Part shown: in pieces, positions 28,292-37,348 of the stretch
How the letters are laid out: the number at the start of each line of letters is the position of its first letter
Numbering within the stretch: the stretch's first letter is position 1
From: Methanoculleus sediminis
GTDB taxonomy: Archaea > Halobacteriota > Methanomicrobia > Methanomicrobiales > Methanoculleaceae
Reading direction: 5' to 3'
NCBI RefSeq assembly: GCF_001017125.1
Contig: NZ_JXOJ01000002.1
Span: 435,017 to 499,016, forward strand
DNA length: 64,000 bases
Position numbers and translations under genes: made by a program
Notes under the pieces: generated by a model
Seen by the model: the letters and a program-made list of their open reading frames with translations, nothing else
Databases searched by the model: none
What the model was told of the DNA's origin: nothing

Positions 28292-28540
28292 TCACGACGC
28301 TTCTGCCGCCGGTGCCGCCCCCTTGCGCACGATGAGGGTCGTCACGCCGCTCGCAACGTGCTCTTCCTCGATCTTATGCCCGTTTTCATCGGCCCAGGAT
28401 CTGACCGCCTCGACAAGGTCGTGCCTGTCGGCCGTCACCTGCATGACCTGCCCTCTCTCGAGCACCTCCATCTCCTCCTCGATCAGGAGCATGGGCGACT
28501 GGCAGCTGCCGACACAATTTACCGTCCTATCCGCGTACAT
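28292..28540 (-). CDS. TusA-like sulfur-carrier family protein
   Basis: The 82-residue protein, MYADRTVNCVGSCQSPMLLI, has the general TusA/SirA layout with Cys in the usual CPxP place but written SCQSPM, so the Cys-Pro is altered to Cys-Gln-Ser-Pro. The rest (GQVMQVTADRHDLVEAVRSW) matches the TusA beta-alpha fold. The ATG at 28540 follows a good GAGGTGAG ribosome site. TusA proteins relay persulfide sulfur in tRNA thiolation or cofactor synthesis. A second, damaged TusA-like gene lies directly upstream. Confidence 0.75.
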   Translation of the reverse strand: MYADRTVNCVGSCQSPMLLIEEEMEVLERGQVMQVTADRHDLVEAVRSWADENGHKIEEEHVASGVTTLIVRKGAAPAAEAS

Positions 28541-28555
28541 CCATCTCACCTCACT

Positions 28556-28726
28556 TCATCTTCCGGGTGGAGAGCCGCATCTCGTGCTCCACCGGTCCGC
28601 CCGGCGCCGGATACCCTCCTCCGCGGCAGGGTCGGCCGGGAGCGCCTCTTTCGTCATCGCGATCGGCACGGGGCAGTAGAGCCCGATGCAGTCCACGACC
28701 GTCACGGGTTCTTTCTCCGGTTCCAT
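28556..28726 (-). pseudogene. TusA-like gene, probably shortened and frameshifted
   Basis: The frame starts well (MEPEKEPVTVVDCIGLYCPV, with the canonical CPVPIAMTKEA) after a GGAG site, but then runs PADPAAEEGIRRRADRWSTR and stops at 56 residues, short of the usual 75-80. A neighbouring frame contains HEMRLSTRKMK, which resembles the missing TusA C-terminus after RRA. The central stretch expected between KEAL and DPAAEE is also absent. An internal deletion plus a frameshift would explain this; a sequencing error or a genuine short variant are alternatives. Confidence 0.55.
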
Positions 28727-28962
28727 CTCCGTACCTTCCGTTGCGGGACGCGCGTGGGAACCCGGGTCCCGTGACCGTCCGCGGCACACTCCCCGGGAGC
28801 ACCGGATGCTGCCCCATCCCATATAAGCGTTCCTTTGAGGGTGCCGGCGGTAGAGAACGGCAAAGGGAGGTTCCCGTGCCTCCGGGAGAAGATCAGAAAG
28901 ATTATACTCCATCTCCCGCCACCTACCATCATCGGAGAAGATTGATCATCCGGAGGATGCCG

Positions 28963-30135
28963 ATGGGACTATGGAACCGGCTCGGACGCAGGAAGGGGGA
29001 GGAAACGGACGCATCGATCGATGCGGAGGAGGATGCCCGGATAGCGGGGATCGCCGAATCACTTGAGAGCGAGGATATCGTGACCAGGTGGAGGGCGGTT
29101 CGGGCGCTCGGGGAGATCGGCGAAGCGGCGGTGCTCCCGCTGATGAAGGGGCTCGGGGATGAGGACTGGTGTGTCCGGCGGGAAGCGGCGGTCGCCCTCG
29201 GCCGGATGGGGCCGGCGGCAATCCCGCACCTCATCGGGACGTTCTCGCACGCCGACGACACCATGCGGCAGGACGCCGTCCGGGCGCTCCGGTCGCTCGG
29301 GAGCCCGGCGGCGGATGCCCTGAAGGAGGCGGCGCACTACGGGGACGCGGCAGTCCGCCGCGGGGCGCTGGAGGCGCTCGGGGGGTTCCCGGCCGGGGAC
29401 ACCTTCCTGGAGGCGCTCGCCGACGAAGACCCCGGGGTGCGGCGGTGCGCGATCGCCGGGGTGAGAAGTTCCCGTGACGAGCGCGGCATAAAGGGGGTTG
29501 TCGCTCTCCTTCGCGACCCGGACGAGCAGGTCAGGGCTCTCGCCGCCGACGCGCTCGCCGCCTTCGGCGAGACTGCGGTCCCGTCGTGCATCGAAGCGCT
29601 CGGCGACGATGAGGAGGACTTCCGGCGGCGGAGCGCAGCGGTTCTCGCCCGTATCGGCGTTCCCGCGGTCAGCCCCCTCTCGGCCGCTCTCGGAGACGAA
29701 CGGCCGCCCGTCCGCCGGTGGGCTGCCCGGGTGCTCGGGGAGATCCGGGCCGGCGAGGCGATCGCACCGCTCATCGAGGCGCTTGCCGACCCCGACCGTG
29801 AGGTGCGGTGGCACGCCGGCGGTGCGCTCGCGAGTATCGGCGCGCCGGTCGTCGCCCCGCTCATCGAGACTCTCGGGAACGGCGACGAGGCCGCCCGGCA
29901 CCGGGCAATGGAGGCGCTCTGGCGGGTCGGAGGGGTGGCGGCACCGGCCCTGATCGATCTTACCGGCGGCGGCGATGCCGAATCCCGCCGCAGGTCGGCC
30001 ATCGTTCTCGGGGAGATCGGTGCTCCCGGCGCGACCGAAGCGTTGCAGGCCCTTCTCCAGGACGCCGACAGGGATGTCCGGCGGGAGGCGTTCGAGGCGC
30101 TGGAGGCGATCAAGGCGCGGGGAAACCTCGCCTGA
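28963..30135 (+). CDS. Multi-unit HEAT-repeat protein
   Basis: This 390-residue protein starts MGLWNRLGRRKGEETDASID and then has about eleven HEAT units with cores such as RWRAVRALGEIGEAAVLPL and RRWAARVLGEIRAGEAIAPL, typical of PBS-lyase-type repeats. The unit near residues 100-130 is the least regular. The ATG at 28963 follows GGAGG with good spacing. No catalytic motif is visible. It is the largest soluble HEAT protein of at least five HEAT genes in this window. A T8 tract about 150 bp downstream may terminate it. Confidence 0.85.
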   Translation: MGLWNRLGRRKGEETDASIDAEEDARIAGIAESLESEDIVTRWRAVRALGEIGEAAVLPLMKGLGDEDWCVRREAAVALGRMGPAAIPHLIGTFSHADDTMRQDAVRALRSLGSPAADALKEAAHYGDAAVRRGALEALGGFPAGDTFLEALADEDPGVRRCAIAGVRSSRDERGIKGVVALLRDPDEQVRALAADALAAFGETAVPSCIEALGDDEEDFRRRSAAVLARIGVPAVSPLSAALGDERPPVRRWAARVLGEIRAGEAIAPLIEALADPDREVRWHAGGALASIGAPVVAPLIETLGNGDEAARHRAMEALWRVGGVAAPALIDLTGGGDAESRRRSAIVLGEIGAPGATEALQALLQDADRDVRREAFEALEAIKARGNLA

Positions 30136-30286
30136 CGGATGCGCCCCTCATTGCCCCCGGCAGATCCGCGGGGGTTTCCCGGGATGCCGGCGAATATGAC
30201 GGCAATCCCGGTACCGGCCGGCCTCAGGGACGGATCGACGGGTTTCGGCGTAGCCGCAGTCACACCGGGGCATACGAACCACCCGC

Positions 30287-30294
30287 TTTTTTTT
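30287..30294 (+). terminator. Poly-T terminator downstream of the HEAT gene
   Basis: A run of eight T follows a GC-rich stretch in the 287-bp gap between the HEAT gene and the arginine decarboxylase gene. AT-rich DNA with an AAAATATTAAAAAA promoter-like element follows and probably drives the downstream gene. No gene is seen in the gap. Confidence 0.45.
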
Positions 30295-30422
30295 GGCTGA
30301 TTTCTGGTTTGCCGGCACTTCATTGACCTAATGCCAAAATGGGCGGAAATTTCACTCCATTTTCGATTTGTGACTGTTATAACCGAAAATATTAAAAAAT
30401 TCAAGCGATAAGAAGATCCCTA

Positions 30423-30965
30423 ATGTTCGTTCCGACCAAGTGTTTCTTTACGAAGGGTGTGGGCATCCACAAAGACAAACTGGCATCGTTTGAACTGGCT
30501 CTCAGGCAGGCGGGCATCGAGAAGTACAATCTTGTCTACGTCTCGAGTATCTTCCCCCCGAACTGCCAGCTGGTCTCGAAGGAGGACGGCCTGAAGGAGC
30601 TCTCACCGGGCAGCATCGTCTACGTCGTCATGGCCCGGAACGAGACCAACGAACCGAGCCGGCTTGCTTCCGCCGCCATCGGCCACGCGATGCCCAGGGA
30701 GAGCAACGCCTACGGCTACCTCTCCGAGCACCACGCCTTCGGGGAGACGGAGGAGATCTCGGGCGAATACGCTGAAGACCTTGCGGCAACCATGCTCGCG
30801 ACGACGCTCGGGATCGAGTTCGACCCCGACAAAGCGTGGCAGGAGCGGGAACAGATCTACAAGGCGAGCGGCCGGATCATCAGCACGACCCAAATCTGCC
30901 AGGCGGCGGAAGGGGTCATGGACGGCCGCTGGACGACGGTCATTGCCGCAGCGGTCTTCCTCTAA
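30423..30965 (+). CDS. pdaD: Pyruvoyl-dependent arginine decarboxylase
   Basis: The 180-residue proenzyme self-cleaves within [14 protein letters not shown], the second Ser becoming the pyruvoyl cofactor. It converts arginine to agmatine, the first step of archaeal polyamine synthesis. Further conserved parts are [26 protein letters not shown] (start of protein, given in part) and [20 protein letters not shown]. Length is as expected. An AdoMet decarboxylase-like gene near 53 kb could provide a later polyamine step. The AT-rich upstream region contains a TATA-like element. Confidence 0.95.
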   Translation: MFVPTKCFFTKGVGIHKDKLASFELALRQAGIEKYNLVYVSSIFPPNCQLVSKEDGLKELSPGSIVYVVMARNETNEPSRLASAAIGHAMPRESNAYGYLSEHHAFGETEEISGEYAEDLAATMLATTLGIEFDPDKAWQEREQIYKASGRIISTTQICQAAEGVMDGRWTTVIAAAVFL

Positions 30966-31088
30966 CACCCGCATCTCCAGGGCGGCCGCTCCCTTTCTTT
31001 CTTACGGCTGCCCTGCCGAAGTTTTCTCCCGGACCGGAGCGCAAAACAAAATACCTCCCGGGGCCCACACTGTATCCAGGTTTTTCAC

Positions 31089-32378
31089 ATGCGTCAACCA
31101 ATACGCGCCGTAACCCCGGAAACGGAATCTGCCGAGATCGTCGGCTGGGTGCACGAGGTTCGCGATCTCGGAGGACTTTCGTTCTTCCTGATCCGCGACC
31201 GGACCGGCATCATCCAGGTGACCATCCCGAAGAAGAAAGTCCCGGCAGAGATCCTCGACACCGCCCGGAGCGTCTCGAGAGAGTCCGTGGTCAGGGTTCA
31301 GGGCACAGTCAAAGCAATCGAGAAAGCGCCCGGCGGGCGCGAGATCGTCCCCGAAGAACTCGAGATCATCAGCACCGCAGAGAGCCCGCTCCCCCTCGAC
31401 GTCGCCGAGAAGGTTTCCGCCGAGATGGACACCCGGCTCGACTCCCGGTTCCTGGACGCGAGAAAACCGCGTGTCCGCGCCATCTTCTTCATCAGGTCCG
31501 CCGCGACCTGCGCCGCGACCGCGTTCCTCGCCTCCCGGGGCTGCATCAACATCACCACCCCGAAGATCGTCGCGGCGGCGACAGAGGGCGGCACCGAACT
31601 CTTCCCGATCGCCTACTTCGAGAAAGAGGCGTTCCTGAACCAGAGCCCGCAGCTCTATAAACAGATGATGATGGCTGCCGGGTTCGAGGCGGTCTTCGAA
31701 CTCGGCCCCATCTTCCGCGCCGAGGAGCACAACACCGTCCGGCACCTCAACGAGGCGACGAGCCTCGACGTCGAGGTCTCGTTTGCCGACCACAACGATG
31801 TCATGGAACTCCTCGAGGACCTGATCGTCCACGTCTACGAAACGGTCGCGAAGGACTGCGCCGACGCGCTCGAGGAACTCGGGGTCGACCTCAACGTCCC
31901 GGCAAAACCGTTCCCCCGGATCCCGTATGCCGAGGCGATCGAGATCGCGAACAGGACCATCGAGGAGAAACTCGCCTTCGGCGACGACCTCTCTCCGGCG
32001 GCCGAGCGGGCGATCGGGGATACCGTCGGGCAGCACTACTTCATCGTCGACTGGCCGACCGATATCAGGCCCTACTACGCGATGCCGTATCCCGACCGCC
32101 CCGAGTTCTGCAAGGCGTTCGACCTGATGCATCCCCGGATGGAACTTTCCTCCGGCGCCCAGCGTATCCACGATCACGACCTCCTCGTGGAGCGGATTCG
32201 CGCGAAGGGACTCTCTCCCGAGAGTTTCGAGTTCTACTTAAAGACGTTCCGCTACGGCATGCCCCCGCACGCCGGGTGGGGGCTCGGCATCGAGCGGCTG
32301 GTGATGACGATGCTCGACCTCGCTAACATCCGCGAGGCGGTGCTCTTCCCGCGTGACCGGCACAGACTGACGCCATGA
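31089..32378 (+). CDS. aspS: Aspartyl-tRNA synthetase (archaeal type)
   Basis: The 429-residue class II synthetase has an N-terminal OB anticodon-binding domain (EIVGWVHEVRDLGGLSFFLI, IRDRTGIIQVT) and motifs 2 and 3, FELGPIFRAEEHNTVRHLNE and GWGLGIERLVMTMLDLANIREA (in part). The length is that of archaeal AspRS. Many archaea lacking AsnRS use a non-discriminating form that charges both tRNA-Asp and tRNA-Asn; which type this is cannot be settled by eye. The ATG follows an AT-rich element closely, suggesting a short leader. Confidence 0.96.
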   Translation: MRQPIRAVTPETESAEIVGWVHEVRDLGGLSFFLIRDRTGIIQVTIPKKKVPAEILDTARSVSRESVVRVQGTVKAIEKAPGGREIVPEELEIISTAESPLPLDVAEKVSAEMDTRLDSRFLDARKPRVRAIFFIRSAATCAATAFLASRGCINITTPKIVAAATEGGTELFPIAYFEKEAFLNQSPQLYKQMMMAAGFEAVFELGPIFRAEEHNTVRHLNEATSLDVEVSFADHNDVMELLEDLIVHVYETVAKDCADALEELGVDLNVPAKPFPRIPYAEAIEIANRTIEEKLAFGDDLSPAAERAIGDTVGQHYFIVDWPTDIRPYYAMPYPDRPEFCKAFDLMHPRMELSSGAQRIHDHDLLVERIRAKGLSPESFEFYLKTFRYGMPPHAGWGLGIERLVMTMLDLANIREAVLFPRDRHRLTP

Positions 32379-32439
32379 CTTTAATTACCCGGGCGACCTA
32401 CGGATCGATGTGCTTGCGTAGCGGGCAGAGGATGTTCTC

Positions 32440-33342
32440 ATGACCCTGACAAGCGTGCGCCTCCCGACCACCGTGGTCGGGAGTTACCCGGTGGTGAAAG
32501 GCTCGGGGGTTCGCGCCCTCATGGATCCGCTGAAACATGCGGTGGAGATAGCGGTCGCCGATCAGATCGGCGCCGGGATCGACATCATCTCCGACGGCCA
32601 GGTCCGGGGCGACATGATCAGGGCCTTCACCTCCCATCTCCCCGGGATCCGCGGGTCGTCGGTCGTCGGGAAGGTCCAGCCTGCCGCACGGCCCATCACC
32701 CTTGCGGACACGAAGTACGCCCTCTCCCGGCACCCGAAGGTGAAAGGCATCCTCACCGGCCCGAGCACGCTCGCGCACGGCCTCTCGATCGAGACGCCGT
32801 TCTACCGGAACAAAGACGAACTGGTCCTCGATATTGCGCAGGCGCTCGCCGTCGAGGCGAACTACCTCCAGGACGCCGGCGTTGCGCTCATCCAGGTAGA
32901 CGAGCCCATCTTCTCGACGGGGGCGGCGAACCTCGCCGTCGGCCGCGAGGCGGTGAACGCGATCGCCGGCATGCTCCGGGTGCCGGTATGCCTCCACGTC
33001 TGCGGGAACCTCGGGAACGTCATCGACGACGTCCTCAAAATAAACGTCGCCGTCTTCGATTTTGAGTTCGCGAACAACCCCCAAAACCTCGAGGTGCTCT
33101 CGGAAAAAGACCTGCGCGGCCGGATGATCGGCTACGGCTGCGTGGACTCGGCCGATCCGGGCATCGAGAGCATCGAGACGATCAAAAAGAGGATAGAGGC
33201 CGGGATCGGCGTCTTCTCCCCCGACGCCATGCTCCTCGACCCCGACTGCGGTCTCCGGATGCAGACGCGCGACGCGGCGCTCGGAAAACTGAAGAATATG
33301 GTTGTTGCGGCTGGCGAAGCCCGGGCCGAGTATACCGGCTAG
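32440..33342 (+). CDS. Archaeal MetE-core methionine synthase family protein
   Basis: The 300-residue protein corresponds to the C-terminal catalytic half of cobalamin-independent methionine synthase: VRLPTTVVGSYPVVKGSG, ISDGQVRGDMIRAF, ILTGPSTLAHGLS, QVDEPIFSTGAA, and zinc ligands in LHVCGN and LLDPDCGLRMQ. Archaeal core enzymes of this type transfer a methyl group to homocysteine using a corrinoid-protein donor rather than folates. It follows aspS by about 60 bp on the same strand and may be co-transcribed. The exact methyl donor is unknown. Confidence 0.88.
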   Translation: MTLTSVRLPTTVVGSYPVVKGSGVRALMDPLKHAVEIAVADQIGAGIDIISDGQVRGDMIRAFTSHLPGIRGSSVVGKVQPAARPITLADTKYALSRHPKVKGILTGPSTLAHGLSIETPFYRNKDELVLDIAQALAVEANYLQDAGVALIQVDEPIFSTGAANLAVGREAVNAIAGMLRVPVCLHVCGNLGNVIDDVLKINVAVFDFEFANNPQNLEVLSEKDLRGRMIGYGCVDSADPGIESIETIKKRIEAGIGVFSPDAMLLDPDCGLRMQTRDAALGKLKNMVVAAGEARAEYTG

Positions 33343-33376
33343 ACCGTTGGTTTCACGCAAATACGAAGGGGCCGGC

Positions 33377-33961
33377 CTAGACCACCCTGCTCGTCGTCGA
33401 GAGCTCGAGCCCCACCGCCATGATGTTGTAGGGGATCACGCGCTGCGGCACGTCCGAACCTGTGAACTTCTCGACGGCGAGCACCCGCTCGAACTCGTTG
33501 CCGTGAACCTGCTGCATGAGAGAGATGTAGATGTCGGCCGCCCGCATGATCCGCGCCTCCTCGGCGGGGCTGTGGATTCCCGTGTAGAGGAGGTAGACGA
33601 TGTTGGCACCCCCCTCGATGACAGGGCGGGTGTCTTCGAGGATAAACCTGGCGGCCGTATCGATCCCCCAGGCGGCGACCAGCGTGGAGAGCGAGTCCAC
33701 GATGATCTTCTTGCCCTCCATCGCCGCCGCCATCGCCGCGGGGTCCATGCCTCGTGCGTCGAGCATATTCTCTCCCGGCGCGGTATCGAGCATCAGGTAG
33801 GATCCCGCCCCCTCTCCTTCCTTCCAGAATTGCTGTGCCAGGAGTTCAAGGCCGCTCAGCGGAGATCCGGAGATGACGATACGGGTACCCGGAGCGAATC
33901 CTCCGTCAAGCGCCAGGTCCAGGCCTGCGATTCCTGTCGAACGTCTGGTGGTGTCTGCCAC
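33377..33961 (-). CDS. KaiC/RAD55-like RecA-fold protein with degenerate P-loop
   Basis: The 194-residue protein has the RecA/KaiC fold: STGIAGLDLALDGGFAPGTR and the Walker B-like KKIIVDSLSTLVAAWGID, but the P-loop reads GSPLSGLELL, with no Lys at the GKT/S position. ATP binding is therefore probably lost or altered. The GTG start at 33961 has a GAGGT site before it; a TTG nine codons upstream is less likely. It lies between the MetE-like gene (convergent) and the acyl-CoA synthetase gene. Related degenerate RAD55-like proteins may regulate signalling or DNA processes; its role is unknown. Confidence 0.8.
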   Translation of the reverse strand: MADTTRRSTGIAGLDLALDGGFAPGTRIVISGSPLSGLELLAQQFWKEGEGAGSYLMLDTAPGENMLDARGMDPAAMAAAMEGKKIIVDSLSTLVAAWGIDTAARFILEDTRPVIEGGANIVYLLYTGIHSPAEEARIMRAADIYISLMQQVHGNEFERVLAVEKFTGSDVPQRVIPYNIMAVGLELSTTSRVV

Positions 33962-34039
33962 GTCTGTACCTCGAATATGTTTCCTCAAGCAGGATCTTTG
34001 CCGCTCTACCCTAATAACTGCTCTGTCGCATGCAATTCG

Positions 34040-35581
34040 TCACTCGCCGCCGGCACCGCAGTACTCTTCCCGGAGGCGCTTGCGCAGGAGCTTCCACCCG
34101 TTCACCCGGGGTATCTCGCCGGCGATGATGACCCGGCGGGGGACCTTGTAGCCCGCGAGGCGTTCGCGGGCGAAGGCGACGATATCCTCGGGCGAGATGC
34201 CGTTACCTGCAGGAACCACCACGGCCACCGGGACCTCGCCCCGGTGCTCGTCGGTGCACCCGAAGACCGCTGCGTCGCGGACGCCCGGGTGCTGGACGAG
34301 GACGTCCTCGACCTCGGTCGGGTAGACCTTCCAGCCCGACATCACGATCATGTCCTTCTTTCTGTCGGTGATGTAGAGCATCCCGTCTCTGTCCAGGTGC
34401 CCGACGTCGCCGGTCAGGAACCAGCCGTCGGGGAGGAAGACGGCGGCGGTCTCCTCGGGCATCTGCCAGTAGCCGAGCGCCACCCCCGGCCCCCGGAGCG
34501 CGATCTCGCCGTCCTCGCCGGGCCCGAGCTCCTGCGCGGGATCGTTCGCATCGACGATCTTCACCTCCGAGAACCCGACCGGGGTGCCGACGCTCTTAAA
34601 CTCGTCGGCGGTCGCGTAGTGCTCGGGGCGGATGGCGGTTCCGGTGCCGACGACGACCGTCTCGGAGAGGCCGTAGGCGTTGACGACGGGAATGCGGAAC
34701 CGCTCGTGGAAGGGTTTCCAGACGCCGGGCGTCAGGGGGCCGCCGCCGCTGATCATCGCCCGGGCGGTGGCGAGCGCCGCCTCGGTCCCCGGCGGGGTCT
34801 GGACGAGGGAGTGGATCACCGGCGGCATCCCGGCGACGATCGTCGCCCGGTAGTCGCGGGCCAGCTCGAGGTAGCGGTCGAGCTCGAACCGCTCCATGAC
34901 GACGTAGGTTCCGCCGGCCCGGAGCGCCGCGATCCCCCAGCTGAGACCGACGTGGCCCATCGGGTAGATCCCGAGGTAGACGTCCGCATCGGTGATCCGG
35001 AGGACGTCCCGCTCGGCGTCCATCGCGGCGATCCAGTTCCCGTGAGTGAGCATGGCGCCCTTCGGCTTGCCGGTGGTGCCGGAGGTGTACTGGATCTGGC
35101 AGAGGTCGTCGAACCGGCAGTGGACGGCACGGCAGTCCGGCGGCGCCCGGAGGAGGGCCGCCCACGGCGTTGCGCCGGCCGCCTCCCCGCCGGCGGCGAC
35201 GACATGCCGGAGCGACGGCGCCTGGTCCCGGATGCGCCCGACGAGCGCCGCACCCTCCGCGTCGGTGATGACGGCGACGGCACCTGCGTCGCGGACGGCG
35301 TAGAGAACCTCGCTCTCCCGGTAGACCCGGTTCGTCGGGACGGCGACGGCGCCGATGCGCCAGAGGGCGAAGTAACTGACGAGGTACTCCGTCGAACTGT
35401 CGAGGTAGATGCAGACGCGGTCCCCGCGCCCGACCCCGAGGTCGAGGAGGCCGCGCCCGATCCGGCAGACCCGGTCGAGGAGTTCGGCGCGGGTGTAGGA
35501 CTCTCCGGTGGAGGGGACGACGAGAGCGGTCTTTTCGGGGTTACAGGCGTTGGCGTCGAGAAACGTGGTGCAGTTCGGCAT
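34040..35581 (-). CDS. AMP-forming acyl-CoA synthetase/ligase
   Basis: The 513-residue protein is an ANL-superfamily adenylating enzyme: the P-loop-like YTSGTTGKPKGAMLTH, VVNAYGLSETVVVGTGTA, DGWFLTGDVGHLDRDGMLYI, the hinge DRKKDMIVMSGWKVYP, and the C-terminal catalytic Lys in PRVNGWKLLRKRL (NGWKxLRK in place of GKxxRxxL). It activates a carboxylic acid to an acyl-AMP and then to a CoA thioester. The substrate could be a short- or medium-chain acid. The ATG at 35581 follows GGAG and gives MPNCTTFLDANAC. It is divergent from the GNAT gene. Confidence 0.92.
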   Translation of the reverse strand: MPNCTTFLDANACNPEKTALVVPSTGESYTRAELLDRVCRIGRGLLDLGVGRGDRVCIYLDSSTEYLVSYFALWRIGAVAVPTNRVYRESEVLYAVRDAGAVAVITDAEGAALVGRIRDQAPSLRHVVAAGGEAAGATPWAALLRAPPDCRAVHCRFDDLCQIQYTSGTTGKPKGAMLTHGNWIAAMDAERDVLRITDADVYLGIYPMGHVGLSWGIAALRAGGTYVVMERFELDRYLELARDYRATIVAGMPPVIHSLVQTPPGTEAALATARAMISGGGPLTPGVWKPFHERFRIPVVNAYGLSETVVVGTGTAIRPEHYATADEFKSVGTPVGFSEVKIVDANDPAQELGPGEDGEIALRGPGVALGYWQMPEETAAVFLPDGWFLTGDVGHLDRDGMLYITDRKKDMIVMSGWKVYPTEVEDVLVQHPGVRDAAVFGCTDEHRGEVPVAVVVPAGNGISPEDIVAFARERLAGYKVPRRVIIAGEIPRVNGWKLLRKRLREEYCGAGGE

Positions 35582-35724
35582 GGATCGGCTCCGGGCGGCA
35601 GGTATGCGCTTTGATGTATATGCTTGTTCATGGGGCGGTAAATAGGTTGCCCCGGGAGGCCGTACCATGGGCGATCTCCGCTCCGGAGCCAAAAGCAGAT
35701 TACTAAAGAGGCAGATCGGGATAT

Positions 35725-36195
35725 ATGCAGAGCCAGACGCCACTCGTCCGGGAGGCCGTCGAGGAAGACCTCGACGCCGTTCTCTTCCTCTATACGCATA
35801 TGCACGACGCCGACGAAAAGGCCGACAATCGTGCGCTCCGGACGGCCTGGCGGGAGATTCTCGCCGACCCCCGGACCCGTCTCTTCCTCCTCGAACACAA
35901 AGGCGTGCCGGTCTCGTCCTGCGTCCTGCACATCCTCCCGAACCTCACCCGGGGCGCACGACCCTACGGGCTCGTCGAGAACGTCGTGACCCGGCGGGAG
36001 TTCAGGAACCGGGGGTTCGGCACGGCCCTCCTCAACCATGCGCTCGAGTGCGCGTGGAAAGAGAGTTGCTACAAAGTGATCTTGCTCACCGGCCGTCGCG
36101 AACAAAACGTCTTCCGGCTCTACGAGAAGGCGGGGTTCGCGAGAGGCGTCAAGGAAGGGCTCATCGCGTATCCGCCGGAGCCGGGCGGCCTGTAA
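35725..36195 (+). CDS. GNAT-family N-acetyltransferase
   Basis: The 156-residue protein has a GNAT fold with the acetyl-CoA pyrophosphate-binding motif RRREFRNRGFGTALLNHAL-type (VVTRREFRNRGFGTALLNHA) and the late LLTGRREQNVFRLYEKAGF. It would acetylate an amine substrate that cannot be named from the sequence. It is divergent from the acyl-CoA synthetase gene and its short leader follows a CGGGATATAT element. Confidence 0.9.
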   Translation: MQSQTPLVREAVEEDLDAVLFLYTHMHDADEKADNRALRTAWREILADPRTRLFLLEHKGVPVSSCVLHILPNLTRGARPYGLVENVVTRREFRNRGFGTALLNHALECAWKESCYKVILLTGRREQNVFRLYEKAGFARGVKEGLIAYPPEPGGL

Positions 36196-36316
36196 TCCCC
36201 ACAATTCCGCTGTTGAGCACTTCCTCCACCTGACAGCCGCCCTTTTCCCGTGAGCGGGCACACCGGGCGGGAACGAAACCTGCAGGTATATTACCCCGCA
36301 CGTGAGAGGGAGACTC

Positions 36317-37207
36317 ATGACATCCTCCGCTGTCGGGCACCCTTACGACCCCCGCTCTCCGTCGACGGCACGACGGGAAGTGATCGTATTTCTGGTGCTT
36401 GCGTTTGCCCTGAGCAGTATCGGCTGGTTCTTTACGACCGGGAGCACGGCGGCGGAGGCGCTCCTCCTCTCCACCGTCTTCACGATGTGGTGCCCGGGCA
36501 TCGCCGCCGTCGTAACGCGGCTCTACTGCCAGCGAAACCTGAGGGGATTCGGGTTCCGGGTGGGAGAAGCCCGGTGGCAGATGATCGCGATCTTCCTCCC
36601 CATCCTCGTCGGCCTCCTGATCTTCGGGTCGGTCTGGATGACCGGGATCGGGCCGTTTAACCTCGAGGGGGCTGCAATAGTCTTCAGTATCGGGTTCGTC
36701 CCGGTCTTTCTCGTCTCGATCGTCTTCAACCTCTTCGCTGCTGCAGGAGAGGAGATCGGGTGGCGCGGGCTCCTCGTTCCGGAGATGGCGAAGTTCATGG
36801 GGTTTACGAAGCTCGCTCTCCTCTCCAGCGCCATCTGGGCCGCATGGCACTTCCCCCCGATCGTCTTCTCCACCTACCACGGGGAAGGCCCGCTCTGGTA
36901 CTCGCTCGCGGTCTTCGTCCCGTCGGTCATGGGCGCGGGGATCATCCTTGCCTGGCTCCGTCTCCGGTCGGGGAGCGTCATTGCGGCCGTTCTCTTCCAC
37001 GGGTTCTGGAACTACTTCATCCAGCAGTTCTACCCGCTCCTCACGGTTCAGACCCCGGAGTCGGCGATGATCACCGGGGAGTTCGGGTGGGCGGCCGCGG
37101 CGGTCTACATCCTCCTTGCTCTGGTCTGCTGGCACTTCCGGGGGGCTGTCGAGTCCGGAGGGCCGCGTTCACCTCCCGAACACGCAGAGCACGTGCAGCA
37201 GTCCTGA
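36317..37207 (+). CDS. CPBP-family (CAAX-like) intramembrane metalloprotease
   Basis: The 296-residue membrane protein has about eight helices and the Abi/CPBP motifs: FAAAGEEIGWRGLLVPEM (paired Glu), WAAWHFPPIVF (His) and VLFHGFWNYF (His/Asn). These residues form the active site of Rce1-like intramembrane proteases. The ATG at 36317 is preferred to a GTG five codons earlier because of a GAGGGAG site close before it. The protein substrate is unknown; some family members work in peptide maturation or immunity. Confidence 0.92.
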   Translation: MTSSAVGHPYDPRSPSTARREVIVFLVLAFALSSIGWFFTTGSTAAEALLLSTVFTMWCPGIAAVVTRLYCQRNLRGFGFRVGEARWQMIAIFLPILVGLLIFGSVWMTGIGPFNLEGAAIVFSIGFVPVFLVSIVFNLFAAAGEEIGWRGLLVPEMAKFMGFTKLALLSSAIWAAWHFPPIVFSTYHGEGPLWYSLAVFVPSVMGAGIILAWLRLRSGSVIAAVLFHGFWNYFIQQFYPLLTVQTPESAMITGEFGWAAAAVYILLALVCWHFRGAVESGGPRSPPEHAEHVQQS

Positions 37208-37348
37208 TTGTATAAAACCTCCAACGAGGCAGGGAATGGAAGCGCGGGGCGCTCCGCCGTTCCGACGCCGGAAGCGGCAGCGACCTGCCGGAGAGGAACT
37301 GCTCTCTTGCCAAAAAAGTTCCCCCGGGGAATGTCCCCGGAGATCCGC

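Noticed and set aside
28551-28817. Other frame containing HEMRLSTRKMK near the TusA-like gene
   Set aside because: As a whole frame it is low-complexity Gly/Arg/Pro; only its last residues look like a TusA end, so it was used as evidence for a frameshift rather than as a gene.
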